From Pseudomonas grandcourensis (GTDB taxonomy: Bacteria > Pseudomonadota > Gammaproteobacteria > Pseudomonadales > Pseudomonadaceae): 64,000 nt of DNA. The position numbers and the translations under genes were made by a program. Location of the stretch: NCBI RefSeq assembly GCF_039909015.1, contig NZ_CP150919.1, positions 1,402,501 to 1,466,500 of the forward strand. The letters are read 5' to 3'. Positions 26,089-35,401 of the stretch are shown here, piece by piece. The notes beneath the pieces are model-generated. The model saw only the letters and a list, made by a program, of their open reading frames with translations. It was not told where the DNA came from and ran no database searches. The stretch's first letter is position 1. Each line of letters begins with the position of its first letter.

Positions 26089-27702
26089 TCAGGCTTCGAT
26101 ACCGAGGATATCGCGAGCCACTGCTTCGGCGATGCGGATCCCGTCAACACCTGCCGACAGAATCCCGCCCGCATAACCGGCGCCTTCACCGGCCGGGAAC
26201 AAGCCCTTCACGTTCAGGCTCTGCAACGACTCGTTCCGGGTAATGCGCAGCGGCGAGGAGGTGCGGGTCTCGATGCCGGTCAACACCGCGTCGTGCAGCG
26301 AGTAACCACGAATCTGCTTCTCGAATGCCGGCAAGGCTTCGCGGATTGCCTCGATGGCGAATGCCGGCAGTGCCAGGGCCAGATCACCCAGGGCGACACC
26401 CGGCTTGTAGGACGGCTCGACGCTGCCCAGTTCGGTGGACGGTTTGCCCGCAATAAAATCGCCGACCAGTTGCGCCGGCGCTTCGTAGTTGCTGCCGCCC
26501 AGCACGAATGCGTGGGACTCCAGGCGCTCCTGCAACTCGATACCGGCCAGCGGGCCGCCCGGATAATCGACTTCCGGGGTAATCCCGACGACGATCCCGG
26601 AGTTGGCATTGCGCTCGTTACGCGAGTACTGGCTCATGCCGTTGGTGACCACGCGGTTCGGCTCGGAAGTCGCCGCCACCACGGTGCCGCCCGGGCACAT
26701 GCAGAAGCTGTAGACCGAACGGCCATTCTTGGCGTGGTGCACCAGTTTGTAGTCGGCGGCGCCGAGCTTCGGATGGCCGGCGTACTTGCCCAGGCGCGCA
26801 CGGTCGATCAGCGACTGCGGGTGCTCGATGCGGAAACCCACCGAGAACGGCTTGGCTTCCATGAACACGCCACGGCCGTGGAGCATGCGGAAGGTGTCGC
26901 GGGCGCTGTGGCCGAGGGCCAGGATCACGTGTTTCGAGTGAATCTGCTCGCCGCCGTTGAGTTCGACGCCGACCAGTTGGCCATCTTCGATCAACACGTC
27001 AGTGACACGTTGCTGGAAGCGCACTTCACCGCCCAGGGCGCGAATCTGCTCACGCATGTTTTCCACAACACCGGTCAGACGGAACGTACCGATATGCGGC
27101 TTGCTGACGTAGAGGATTTCTTCCGGGGCACCGGCCTTGACGAATTCGTGCAGGACTTTGCGACCGAGAAATTTCGGGTCCTTGATCTGGCTATAGAGCT
27201 TGCCGTCGGAGAATGTCCCCGCGCCGCCTTCACCGAACTGCACGTTGGATTCCGGGTTGAGCACGCCTTTACGCCACAGGCCCCAGGTGTCCTTGGTGCG
27301 CTGGCGTACTTCGGTGCCGCGCTCGAGGATGATCGGCTTGAAGCCCATTTGCGCCAGCAGCAGCCCGGCGAAAATCCCGCACGGGCCGAAGCCGACGACG
27401 ATCGGCCGCGCGCTCAGGTCGGCTGGTGCCTGGCCTACCGCTTTGTAGCTGACATCCGGCGCCACACTGACGTTACGGTCATCGGCAAACTTGTGCAGTA
27501 CCGACGCCTCGTCGCGAACTTCAAGGTCGATGGTGTAGATGAAGCACAGTTCGGAGGACTTTTTACGCGCATCGTAGCTGCGCTTGAACAAGGTGAAATC
27601 GAGCAGGTCATCGCTGGCAAGCCCTAAGCGCTGCACGATGGCAGGGCGCAGGTCTTCTTCGGGATGGTCGATCGGCAACTTGAGTTCGGTGATTCGTAAC
27701 AT
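26089..27702 (-). CDS. FAD-dependent oxidoreductase (COG2509-like)
   Basis: A 537-residue flavoprotein. A 90-residue N-terminal domain (ELKLPIDHPEEDLRPAIVQR) precedes the Rossmann FAD-binding motif VGFGPCGIFAGLLLAQMG (about 103-120). QFGEGGAGTFSDGKLYSQIK (about 156-175) and the C-terminal GLFPAGEGAGYAGGILSAGV (about 500-519) are typical of the large uncharacterised FAD-dependent dehydrogenase family COG2509. The substrate is unknown. It is a single gene with its own promoter, as the next gene upstream on the same strand is 95 bases away. Confidence 0.87.
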   Translation of the reverse strand: MLRITELKLPIDHPEEDLRPAIVQRLGLASDDLLDFTLFKRSYDARKKSSELCFIYTIDLEVRDEASVLHKFADDRNVSVAPDVSYKAVGQAPADLSARPIVVGFGPCGIFAGLLLAQMGFKPIILERGTEVRQRTKDTWGLWRKGVLNPESNVQFGEGGAGTFSDGKLYSQIKDPKFLGRKVLHEFVKAGAPEEILYVSKPHIGTFRLTGVVENMREQIRALGGEVRFQQRVTDVLIEDGQLVGVELNGGEQIHSKHVILALGHSARDTFRMLHGRGVFMEAKPFSVGFRIEHPQSLIDRARLGKYAGHPKLGAADYKLVHHAKNGRSVYSFCMCPGGTVVAATSEPNRVVTNGMSQYSRNERNANSGIVVGITPEVDYPGGPLAGIELQERLESHAFVLGGSNYEAPAQLVGDFIAGKPSTELGSVEPSYKPGVALGDLALALPAFAIEAIREALPAFEKQIRGYSLHDAVLTGIETRTSSPLRITRNESLQSLNVKGLFPAGEGAGYAGGILSAGVDGIRIAEAVARDILGIEA

Positions 27703-27797
27703 GGCGGGATCCGGTTCGCGGGGCGCACAACTGCGCCAGGGCGTTTGAAGCCCGCGATTATAAGCCTCAAAGGCGCAGGCCCGTGAGGCTTAAACGA

Positions 27798-28466
27798 TCA
27801 GTCGTCGCGCGATCCGCCGAAATACCCGCAGCCGCGCTGTACCTGACCGTCGATGCGCAGTTCGGCGCTCATGTGCTGGATGCTGCCGGTGCTGCTGTCG
27901 ACGCAACGTAGCGGTGCAACCCACAGTTCGATGTGCTGGTTGTTGGCTTCGGTGCTGAGGTTGAAACGGCCATCGCCCAGTTGCTCCTCGACGTAAGGCA
28001 CGGCCAACGGCGGCTGGCCGGCCCGGTCCAGGACCATGCCTTTGCCACTGACCTTCACGCTCCACTCCGGGGTGTGGCCGGCGGCGCGCAGGATCAGCAG
28101 CTTGAAATTCGGATCGTCACACGCGGTGCCCGAACGCTCGACGCGGTACAGCTGCTCCAGATCGAGCCGGCCGTCACCACCGCTGCCGGCCACAACCCGC
28201 CCGCGCACGTCGGCAAACAGCTTGCCCTGCTTGTCCGCCAGGTTTGCAGCCTGCTGCAGGACGCTGGTGCCGCCCGTGTCGTTGACCACGTAGCGGTTGG
28301 TCTGGTTGCACGGCTGGAACAGCAGTTTGCCGTCCGCCGCGGTCAACTGGCCTTGCATGCGTGTCTGGCCGACATGGGAGGCGTTCTGCCGTTCACCGTC
28401 GAACAACTGGCAAGCGGCGAACAGCGGAAGCAGGGCAACGAGGACGAAGGAACGGGCAACACGCAT
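27798..28466 (-). CDS. COG3650-like lipoprotein
   Basis: A 222-residue lipoprotein with the lipobox FAAC (Cys19). The mature part is beta-rich with three further cysteines that may form disulfides (PCNQ, ACDD, RCVD). It resembles the COG3650 group of predicted bacterial membrane or lipoproteins, which pairs a small beta domain with a META-like domain. No enzymatic motif is visible. It could share a transcript with the flavoprotein gene 95 bases downstream. Confidence 0.72.
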   Translation of the reverse strand: MRVARSFVLVALLPLFAACQLFDGERQNASHVGQTRMQGQLTAADGKLLFQPCNQTNRYVVNDTGGTSVLQQAANLADKQGKLFADVRGRVVAGSGGDGRLDLEQLYRVERSGTACDDPNFKLLILRAAGHTPEWSVKVSGKGMVLDRAGQPPLAVPYVEEQLGDGRFNLSTEANNQHIELWVAPLRCVDSSTGSIQHMSAELRIDGQVQRGCGYFGGSRDD

Positions 28467-28600
28467 CTTGGGGTCTCCTGACAGGTGCCGCCACGTTACT
28501 CAGGCAAGCCTGTGATCACAAGGCTTGAGTGTCAGGGATTGAGTTGCCGGGGACGTCGCAGCATAGTGGCGCACTTGTCCAGGATCGGGCCCACTTCGGC

Positions 28601-29701
28601 ATGCACCAACACTTGTCTGTTTTCCCCAAGCGGCTGTACGCATTGGATGCATTGCGCGGTATCGCGGCGTTGGCGGTGGTGTTCTGGCACTGGCAGCACT
28701 TCTTTTTTCAAGGGGCAGCGCCGGGGCCGCTGCAAACCGAACAGCAACCTTTCTTCAGCCTGTTCTCATTGTTTTATCAACATGGCGGCGATGCGGTTGC
28801 GCTGTTCTTCAGCTTGTCCGGGTTCATCTTTTTCTGGTTGTTCGGTCATGCCGTGGCACGGGGAGACCTGACCGCAAAACAATTTTTTAACGAGCGCTTC
28901 AGCCGTATCTATCCGCTGCATCTGGCAACCTTCGCCGGTGTTGCGCTGCTACAACTGGTCTACACGCGGTTCACGGGAAACGCTTTTGTTTATCCGTTCA
29001 ATGATCTCCATCACGGCGTGTTGAACATCTTTCTCGCCCCGGCGTGGGGATTGGAACAAGGCTGGTCTTTCAACGGCCCGGCCTGGTCGATCTCTGTTGA
29101 AGTGCTGCTCTACATGGCGTTCTTCTTGCTGTGGCGCTATTCACCTTTTCCAACGCTGATCAGCTTTTTGTTGATCGCCGTGGCGGCCTGGATCTTTCCT
29201 GCACAGTACAAAATCACCCTTGGCGTGTTCAGTTTTTTCTGCGGTGGCGTTGGTTATGTGTGGCTGGCGTGGCTGCTGCAACGGGCGCCCGCACGTTGGG
29301 TGGGAATTTGTTTGACGACAGGTTGCGTAGCGGGGTGGTGGCTGTTTGGCGCTGATCAGCCGTTGATCAAGTTTGCGTTGTTGTTTCCGCTGACGATCAT
29401 GACCATTGCGGCGAGTCATCAGTTGCTGGAACCGATCGCCCGGCGTTTGGCGTGGCTGGGTGATATCAGCTACGCGTCCTATTTGCTGCACTTCCCGCTG
29501 CAAATTATCGCCGCGCTGCTGGCGGATAAATTCTTCCCGGGGCGTAGCGTCTTTTATCAACCCTGGACGTTGCTGCTGTTTTTTTCGGTTCTGATCGCTG
29601 CCAGCCTGATCTGTCATCAATGGTTCGAACGGCCGATGCAACAGTGGCTGCGACAGTTCGGGCGCGAGCGCCTGGCGAGCGGCGTGATCGCTCGCCAGTA
29701 A
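28601..29701 (+). CDS. Acyltransferase-3 family membrane protein
   Basis: A 366-residue inner-membrane protein with about ten helices. YALDALRGIAALAVVFWHW (about 12-30) is the family start motif with the catalytic His. FFNERFSRIYPLHLATF (about 93-109) holds the conserved R...RIxP motif. Such enzymes add acetyl or other acyl groups to cell-surface sugars such as O-antigen, exopolysaccharide or osmoregulated glucans. No polysaccharide genes are nearby. A GTG 72 bases upstream would give 390 residues; neither start has a strong ribosome site. Confidence 0.85.
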   Translation: MHQHLSVFPKRLYALDALRGIAALAVVFWHWQHFFFQGAAPGPLQTEQQPFFSLFSLFYQHGGDAVALFFSLSGFIFFWLFGHAVARGDLTAKQFFNERFSRIYPLHLATFAGVALLQLVYTRFTGNAFVYPFNDLHHGVLNIFLAPAWGLEQGWSFNGPAWSISVEVLLYMAFFLLWRYSPFPTLISFLLIAVAAWIFPAQYKITLGVFSFFCGGVGYVWLAWLLQRAPARWVGICLTTGCVAGWWLFGADQPLIKFALLFPLTIMTIAASHQLLEPIARRLAWLGDISYASYLLHFPLQIIAALLADKFFPGRSVFYQPWTLLLFFSVLIAASLICHQWFERPMQQWLRQFGRERLASGVIARQ

Positions 29702-29722
29702 CGCGTCTGTCAGAAAGGACGG

Positions 29723-30322
29723 TCAGCCGACGTGAAAGGTCTGACCTGTTTGCAGGCCTTCCACGCTTTTGGCGTAGGCCAAGGCCACATCTACCGCAGG
29801 AACCGGCTTGTAGCCGCGGAAGTACGGGGCATAGCTGCCCATGGCTTCGACGAGGACAGTCGGGCTGATGGAATTCACCCGCAGACCGCGTGGCAGTTCG
29901 ATGGCGGCGGCGCGGACAAAACTGTCCAGTGCACCGTTGACCAGCGAGGCCGAAACGCCGCTACGGATCGGATCGTGGCTCAGTACGCCGGTGGTGAGCG
30001 TGAACGAAGCGCCGTCATTGGCGAACTCGCGGCCAATCAGCAGCAAATTGACCTGGCCCATGAGCTTGTCTTTCAGGCCCAGGGCAAAGCTCTCTTCGGT
30101 CATCTCGTTGAGCGGTGCGAAGGTCACGTTGCCAGCGGCACACACCAGTGCATCGAATTTGCCGGTCTGCTCGAACAGTTTGCGAATCGAGGCGCTGTCA
30201 CTGATGTCCACCTGAAAGTCGCCGCTGGTACGACCGATACGGATGATTTCGTGGCGTTGCGACAGTTCCTTGTCGACTGCAGAACCGATAGTGCCGTTTG
30301 CGCCGATCAAAAGAATTTTCAT
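29723..30322 (-). CDS. Short-chain dehydrogenase-fold protein lacking the YxxxK catalytic pair
   Basis: A 199-residue SDR-fold protein. The nucleotide-binding motif LIGANGTIGSAV is at 5-16 and CAAGN at 61-65, both intact. The segment that normally reads YxxxK reads VSASL (123-127), so neither the catalytic Tyr nor Lys is present. This matches an SDR subgroup (Lin1944-like) known for a missing active site. It may be a nucleotide-binding regulator or use other residues. It is divergent from a LysR regulator, its probable controller. Confidence 0.85.
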   Translation of the reverse strand: MKILLIGANGTIGSAVDKELSQRHEIIRIGRTSGDFQVDISDSASIRKLFEQTGKFDALVCAAGNVTFAPLNEMTEESFALGLKDKLMGQVNLLLIGREFANDGASFTLTTGVLSHDPIRSGVSASLVNGALDSFVRAAAIELPRGLRVNSISPTVLVEAMGSYAPYFRGYKPVPAVDVALAYAKSVEGLQTGQTFHVG

Positions 30323-30429
30323 GAAAGCTGATCCTCGTAGTGGGTTGAACGAGGTATCAGTTTAGGGTGGTTTTTTCTCCGGATAAGCGCACTAATAGGC
30401 AACCTTTGGTTTTCAAATGGAAACAATCC

Positions 30430-31338
30430 ATGAGCGAGATGGATGACCTCGCCGCGTTCGCGGTGTTGATCGAAGCGGGGAGTTTTACCTTGGCGGCGCA
30501 GCAGCTCGGTTGCAGCAAAGGCCAGCTGTCCAAGCGCATCAGCCAGTTGGAAGCGCAGTTTTCCGTAGTGTTGTTGCAACGTACCACCCGCCGCTTAAGT
30601 CTGACCGCGGCCGGTGCTGCGTTGTTGCCACAGGCCCAGGCGCTGGTGGTGCAAGTCGAGCGGGCGCGCCAGGCCCTGGCGCGTCTGAAGGACGACATGG
30701 CCGGCCCGGTGCGGATGACGGTACCGGTGTCGCTCGGGGAAACCTTCTTCGATGGCCTGTTGCTGGAGTTCTCCGCCAAGTATCCCCAGGTACAGATCGA
30801 GCTGGAGCTCAACAACAGCTACCGCGAACTGTCTCGCGACGGTTTCGACCTGGCGATTCGCTCCGACGTGGCCATTGACCAGCGACTGGTGGCGCGTCCG
30901 CTGCTGGCGTGGCAAGAGCTGACCTGTGCCAGCCCGGCTTACCTGGAGCAATACGGTGAACCGCAAACGCCCCAGGCTCTGGCCGAACATCGCTGCCTGC
31001 TCAACAGCCATTACAGCGGCCGTGAAGAATGGCTGTATCACCAGCAGCACGAGTTACTGCGGGTGCGGGTGTCGGGGCCGTTCGCCAGCAACCACTACAA
31101 CCTGTTGAAGAAAGCCGCACTGGTCGGCGCCGGTATTGCGCGCCTGCCGTCCTACTGTTTGCCAACAGAGCTGGCCGACGGGCGTTTGCGATGGCTCCTG
31201 CGCGATTATCAGACCCGCAGCATGCCGATGTACCTGGTGCATCCGTATCAGGGCGGTTTGCCCAAGCGCACGCAGGTGCTGGCGGATTATTTGATTGGGT
31301 GGTTCAAGCGCAGTGGAGAGGTGCTGGATCGGCTCTAA
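30430..31338 (+). CDS. LysR-family transcriptional regulator
   Basis: A 302-residue regulator. An N-terminal winged helix-turn-helix (DDLAAFAVLIEAGSFTLAA through KGQLSKRISQLE, about 4-40) is followed by a periplasmic-binding-protein-like effector domain (about 90-295). The sequence is closest in style to the large YafC/DsdC-like group that controls adjacent dehydrogenases. It is divergent from the SDR-fold gene with 107 bases between the starts, a classic LysR regulator and target layout. The ATG at 30430 begins the HTH; the frame extends upstream without a ribosome site. Confidence 0.9.
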   Translation: MSEMDDLAAFAVLIEAGSFTLAAQQLGCSKGQLSKRISQLEAQFSVVLLQRTTRRLSLTAAGAALLPQAQALVVQVERARQALARLKDDMAGPVRMTVPVSLGETFFDGLLLEFSAKYPQVQIELELNNSYRELSRDGFDLAIRSDVAIDQRLVARPLLAWQELTCASPAYLEQYGEPQTPQALAEHRCLLNSHYSGREEWLYHQQHELLRVRVSGPFASNHYNLLKKAALVGAGIARLPSYCLPTELADGRLRWLLRDYQTRSMPMYLVHPYQGGLPKRTQVLADYLIGWFKRSGEVLDRL

Positions 31339-31355
31339 ATCATCACTCGAACCTC

Positions 31356-31445
31356 TGTAGGAGTGAGCCTGCTCGCGATAGCAATTTCACCTTCAAAAGA
31401 GATGTTACCTGACCCACCGCCATCGCGAGCAGGCTCACTCCTACA
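31356..31445. repeat. REPIN (paired REP sequences)
   Basis: TGTAGGAGTGAGCCTGCTCG at the left and its exact complement GAGCAGGCTCACTCCTACA at the right, about 90 bases end to end. It lies between the convergent LysR and braG genes. Confidence 0.85.
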
Positions 31446-31484
31446 GGGCTCTGTGTTGTTGGCGAGATTGTGGAGGGCATAAAA

Positions 31485-31507
31485 AAACGGCCCGCAAAGG
31501 CCGTTTT
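31485..31507. terminator. Intrinsic terminator after braG
   Basis: AAACGGCC pairs with GGCCGTTT around CGCAAA and has A-runs and T-runs on either side, so it can end the minus-strand bra operon and also stop transcription from the plus strand. Confidence 0.85.
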
Positions 31508-31525
31508 TTTGTTTACCGCAATGGC

Positions 31526-32227
31526 TTAACCACCGAGGTACGCTTCGCGCACTTTCGGGTCGGTCAGCAATGCTTCACCGGTGCCTTGCATCACCACCCG
31601 GCCGTTCTCCAGAACGTAGGCACGGTCAGCGATCTTCAGCGCCTGGTTGGCGTTCTGCTCGACCAGGAACACCGTCACACCGTCCTTGCGCAGCTGTTCG
31701 ATGATGTCGAAGATCTGCTGGATGATGATCGGTGCCAGGCCCAGGGAAGGCTCGTCGAGCAGCAACAGCTTGGGCTTGCTCATCAGCGCACGGCCGATGG
31801 CAAGCATTTGCTGTTCGCCGCCGGACATGGTGCCGCCACGCTGGGCGAAGCGTTCTTTCAGGCGAGGGAAAAGTCCGAGAACCTTGTCCATCTGTTCCTG
31901 ATAGTCGCCCTTGGCGGTGAAAAAACCGCCCATGGACAGGTTTTCTTCCACGGTCAGGCGGGAAAACACCCGACGACCTTCCGGCACCACGGCAATGCTC
32001 TTGCGCATGATCTGCGAGGATTCCTGGCCAACCAGTTCCTCACCCATGTAGCGGATGCTGCCGCTGTGGGCGCGCGGCGAACCGCAAAGCGTCATCAGCA
32101 GCGTGGACTTGCCGGCACCGTTGGCGCCGATCAGGGTCACGATCTCGCCCTGGCGGACTTCGACGTTGACGCTGTGCAGGGCCTGGATCTTGCCGTAGAA
32201 GGTGGAAACGTTTTCGAACTGCAGCAT
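31526..32227 (-). CDS. braG: Branched-chain amino-acid ABC transporter ATP-binding protein BraG/LivF
   Basis: A 233-residue ATPase, the shorter of the two in this importer. Walker A is GANGAGKST (about 33-41), the signature SGGEQQM about 135-141 and Walker B LLLLDEPSLGLAP about 154-166, typical of LivF. It energises uptake of leucine, isoleucine and valine. Its start directly follows the stop of braF. It is the last gene of braC-DEFG and ends at an intrinsic terminator. Confidence 0.95.
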   Translation of the reverse strand: MLQFENVSTFYGKIQALHSVNVEVRQGEIVTLIGANGAGKSTLLMTLCGSPRAHSGSIRYMGEELVGQESSQIMRKSIAVVPEGRRVFSRLTVEENLSMGGFFTAKGDYQEQMDKVLGLFPRLKERFAQRGGTMSGGEQQMLAIGRALMSKPKLLLLDEPSLGLAPIIIQQIFDIIEQLRKDGVTVFLVEQNANQALKIADRAYVLENGRVVMQGTGEALLTDPKVREAYLGG

Positions 32228-32995
32228 TTACGCTTCCCCCAGGTAGGCTTTGATCACTTCAGGATTGTCGCGGATCTGTTCCGGCGTGCCGTTGGCCAGA
32301 GGCGTGCCCTGGTTGATCACGACGATGTGGTCGGAGATGCTCATGACCAGTTTCATGTCGTGTTCGATCAACAGCACGGTGACGTTGTGCTCTTCACGCA
32401 GCATGCTGATCAGCGCCTTGAGGTCCTCGGTTTCCTTCGGGTTCAGGCCGGCGGCCGGTTCGTCGAGCATGAGGATCCGCGGACGGGTCATCATGCAGCG
32501 AGCGATTTCCAGGCGACGTTGCTGACCATAGGCCAGGGTGCCGGCCGGGCGGTTGGCGAACTCCTTGAGGTGAACCTTTTCCAGCCAGTACTCGGCGTAT
32601 TCCATGGCCTCGCGTTCGCTTTTGCGGAACGCCGGGGTCTTGAACAGGCCGGCCAGGAAGTTGGTGTTCAGGTGACGGTGCTGGGCGATCAAGAGGTTCT
32701 CGACCGCCGTCATGTCCTTGAACAACCGCACGTTCTGGAAGGTACGCACCACGCCCTTGAGGGCGATCTTGTGGCCGGGCAGGCCTTCGATCGCCTCGCC
32801 GTCCAACAGGATGCTGCCGCCGCTCGGCTTGTAGAAGCCGGTCAGGCAGTTGAACACGGTGGTCTTGCCGGCGCCGTTGGGGCCGATCAACGCAACCACT
32901 TGTTTCTCTTTCACGCTCAAGGCCACGCCGTTGACCGCCAGCAAGCCGCCGAAGCGCATGCTCAAATTTTCTACTTTGAGGATCTCGCGGCTCAT
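32228..32995 (-). CDS. braF: Branched-chain amino-acid ABC transporter ATP-binding protein BraF/LivG
   Basis: A 255-residue ATPase of the LivG type. Walker A is GPNGAGKTT (about 38-46), and it has [14 protein letters not shown] and Walker [14 protein letters not shown] (about 172-184), the usual LivG variant. It pairs with BraG on the BraDE pore. The ATG overlaps the stop of braE by four bases. Confidence 0.95.
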   Translation of the reverse strand: MSREILKVENLSMRFGGLLAVNGVALSVKEKQVVALIGPNGAGKTTVFNCLTGFYKPSGGSILLDGEAIEGLPGHKIALKGVVRTFQNVRLFKDMTAVENLLIAQHRHLNTNFLAGLFKTPAFRKSEREAMEYAEYWLEKVHLKEFANRPAGTLAYGQQRRLEIARCMMTRPRILMLDEPAAGLNPKETEDLKALISMLREEHNVTVLLIEHDMKLVMSISDHIVVINQGTPLANGTPEQIRDNPEVIKAYLGEA

Positions 32996-34248
32996 TTGCG
33001 CAGCTCCATGTGAGGACGTTGCATGGGCAGCAGACCCTGAGGGCGCCAGATCATCATCAGCACCATCAAGGCGCCGAACATCAACATGCGGTACTCACTG
33101 AACTCACGCATCATTTCCGGCAACAGGATCATCACCGTGGCGGCGAGTACAACACCCAGTTGCGAGCCCATGCCGCCCAGCACCACGATGGCGAGGATGG
33201 TCGCCGACTCGATGAAAGTGAAGGACTCCGGTGTCACCAGGCCCTGACGCGCAGCGAAGAAGCTGCCGGCGAAACCGGCGAAGCAGGCACCGAGGGTGAA
33301 GGCTGACAGCTTGATGATCGTCGGGTTCAGACCCAGTGCACGGCAAGCGATTTCGTCTTCACGCAGAGCTTCCCAGGCACGGCCCAGAGGCATGCGCAGC
33401 AAGCGGTTGATGACGAACAGGGCGAACAGCGCGAGGAACAACGCAACCAGGTAGAGGAAGATCACCTTGTTGATCGAGTTGTATTCCAGGCCGAAGTACT
33501 CGTGGAACGTTTGCATGCCTTCAGCCGCTTTACGTTCGAAGGTCAGGCCGAAGAACGACGGTTTCTCGATGTTGCTGATGCCGTTCGGACCGCCAGTGAG
33601 ACCGGTCAGGTTACGCAGGAACAGACGAATGATTTCACCGAAGCCCAGGGTCACGATCGCCAGGTAGTCACCACGCAAGCGCAGCACCGGGAAGCCGAGC
33701 AGGAAGCCGAAGGTGGCCGCCATCAGGCCGGCAATCGGCAGGCAGATCCAGAAGCTCAGGCCATAGTAATGCGACAGCAGCGCATAACTGTAGGCGCCGA
33801 CGGCATAGAAACCGACGTAACCCAGGTCGAGCAGACCGGCCAGGCCAACCACGATGTTCAGACCGAGGCCGAGCATCACGTAGATCAGCACCAGCGTGGC
33901 GATATCCACCGCACCGCGAGAGCCGAAGAACGGCCAGACCAGGGCTCCGGCGATCAACGCGATGATGATCCAGCGTTGAGTGGTCGGCAGGGTCAGGAAG
34001 TTGCTGGCCTTGGCCGGGATCATCGGCATGCTCGGCGAAGAGCGCCAGGCCGAGCTGATCTGCTGGTCGAACAGCACACGCAGGAACATCAGTACCGAGC
34101 ACACCGCGATGGTGATCAGGGTGGTGTCGCTGGTGCCATGAACTTCGAGGTTGATGCCGACGATGGTCAGCTTCAGACCGAGTACCGGGTAGGCCACGGC
34201 CCACACCAGCAAAGCGCTGAACAGCGCCTGTTTAAGATTCCTAGTCAT
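32992..34248 (-). CDS. braE: Branched-chain amino-acid ABC transporter permease BraE/LivM
   Basis: A 418-residue inner-membrane permease, long for LivM because of an N-terminal extension of about 90 residues (two helices) that is usual in pseudomonads. The EAA-like loop [20 protein letters not shown] (about 290-309) contacts the ATPase. It overlaps braD and braF by four bases each, so the operon is tightly coupled. Confidence 0.94.
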   Translation of the reverse strand: MTRNLKQALFSALLVWAVAYPVLGLKLTIVGINLEVHGTSDTTLITIAVCSVLMFLRVLFDQQISSAWRSSPSMPMIPAKASNFLTLPTTQRWIIIALIAGALVWPFFGSRGAVDIATLVLIYVMLGLGLNIVVGLAGLLDLGYVGFYAVGAYSYALLSHYYGLSFWICLPIAGLMAATFGFLLGFPVLRLRGDYLAIVTLGFGEIIRLFLRNLTGLTGGPNGISNIEKPSFFGLTFERKAAEGMQTFHEYFGLEYNSINKVIFLYLVALFLALFALFVINRLLRMPLGRAWEALREDEIACRALGLNPTIIKLSAFTLGACFAGFAGSFFAARQGLVTPESFTFIESATILAIVVLGGMGSQLGVVLAATVMILLPEMMREFSEYRMLMFGALMVLMMIWRPQGLLPMQRPHMELRK

Positions 34249-35168
34249 ACCTTCTCAACCTCCGGACGGCCCAGCAGGCCGGTTGGCCGGAACAACAACA
34301 CCAGAACCAATAGACCGAATGCCACGACGTCCTTGTACTGGTCGCCGAAGATGTCGGCACCAAAGGCTTCCGCTACCCCAAGCACGATCCCGCCGAGCAT
34401 GGCGCCGGGGATGCTGCCGATACCGCCCAGTACCGCTGCGGTGAAGGCCTTGAGGCCGACGAGGAAACCGGCGTTCGGGTTGATCACACCGTACTGCATG
34501 CTCAGGAGCACGGCGGCGATGGCTGCCAGTGCGGCACCGATGACGAAGGTCAGGGCGATGATGTTGTTGGTGTTGATACCCAGCAGGTTGGCCATCTTGA
34601 TGTCTTCGGCGCAGGCGCGGCAGGCGCGACCCAGGCGAGAGCGGGAGATGAACAGGGTCAGGCCGAGCATGGCGACGAGAGTCACCACGAACACCACGAT
34701 TTGCATGTAGGAAATCAGCACTTCATGTGCGCCACCTGGTCCAAAGGCAAAGTTGCCCGGAATCAGGTTGGGGATGGATTTGTCCTTGGAGTCTTGCGCC
34801 AGCAGAACCGTGTTCTGCAGGAAGATCGACATGCCGATGGCGGAGATCAGCGGGATCAGACGGTTGCTGCCGCGCAACGGGCGGTAGGCGATCCGTTCGA
34901 TGCTGTAGCCGTAGGCACTGGTTACAACGATGGTTGCGAGAAAAGCGGCGGTCATCAACAGCGGCACGCTGTCGAGTCCCAGCATGGCCAGCCCGGCAAT
35001 GGCGATGAACGCCACGTAGGAGCCGATCATGTACACCTCGCCGTGGGCGAAGTTGATCATTCCAATGATGCCGTAAACCATCGTATAGCCGATGGCGATC
35101 AGGGCATACGTGCTGCCAATGGTCAGGCCATTAACCAGCTGTTGGAAGAAGTGATAGATGTCAGGCAT
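34245..35168 (-). CDS. braD: Branched-chain amino-acid ABC transporter permease BraD/LivH
   Basis: A 307-residue permease with about eight helices. The N-terminal [20 protein letters not shown] (about 26-45) is the LivH signature. The [19 protein letters not shown] loop (about 179-197) is the ATPase contact. It begins 233 bases after the end of braC, with a hairpin between them. Confidence 0.95.
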   Translation of the reverse strand: MPDIYHFFQQLVNGLTIGSTYALIAIGYTMVYGIIGMINFAHGEVYMIGSYVAFIAIAGLAMLGLDSVPLLMTAAFLATIVVTSAYGYSIERIAYRPLRGSNRLIPLISAIGMSIFLQNTVLLAQDSKDKSIPNLIPGNFAFGPGGAHEVLISYMQIVVFVVTLVAMLGLTLFISRSRLGRACRACAEDIKMANLLGINTNNIIALTFVIGAALAAIAAVLLSMQYGVINPNAGFLVGLKAFTAAVLGGIGSIPGAMLGGIVLGVAEAFGADIFGDQYKDVVAFGLLVLVLLFRPTGLLGRPEVEKV

Positions 35169-35350
35169 TACAGCGCTCCTAAAAACCTGATACGCATTTC
35201 ACTGGTGGAGTCATTTTCCCGCCCGGGCCCCGTGGATCTGCATCCACTTCGAATCCGGGGTTTGCCAGCGAACCGCTGATGACGGTTTTGAGATTTTCAG
35301 GTGGGGAGACTGGCGGATCACGCCAGCGCGGCCCAAATACGTTCGTAAAA

Positions 35351-35379
35351 CAAAGCCCACGGCACGCCGTGGGCTTTGT
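35351..35379 (-). terminator. Hairpin between braC and braD
   Basis: CAAAGCCCACGGC pairs with GCCGTGGGCTTTG around a small loop, with a T-rich stretch after it on the minus strand. It probably ends most transcripts after braC, so that binding protein exceeds permease. Confidence 0.75.
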
Positions 35380-35401
35380 TGGCAGTCAGTCAGGCAATGC
35401 C

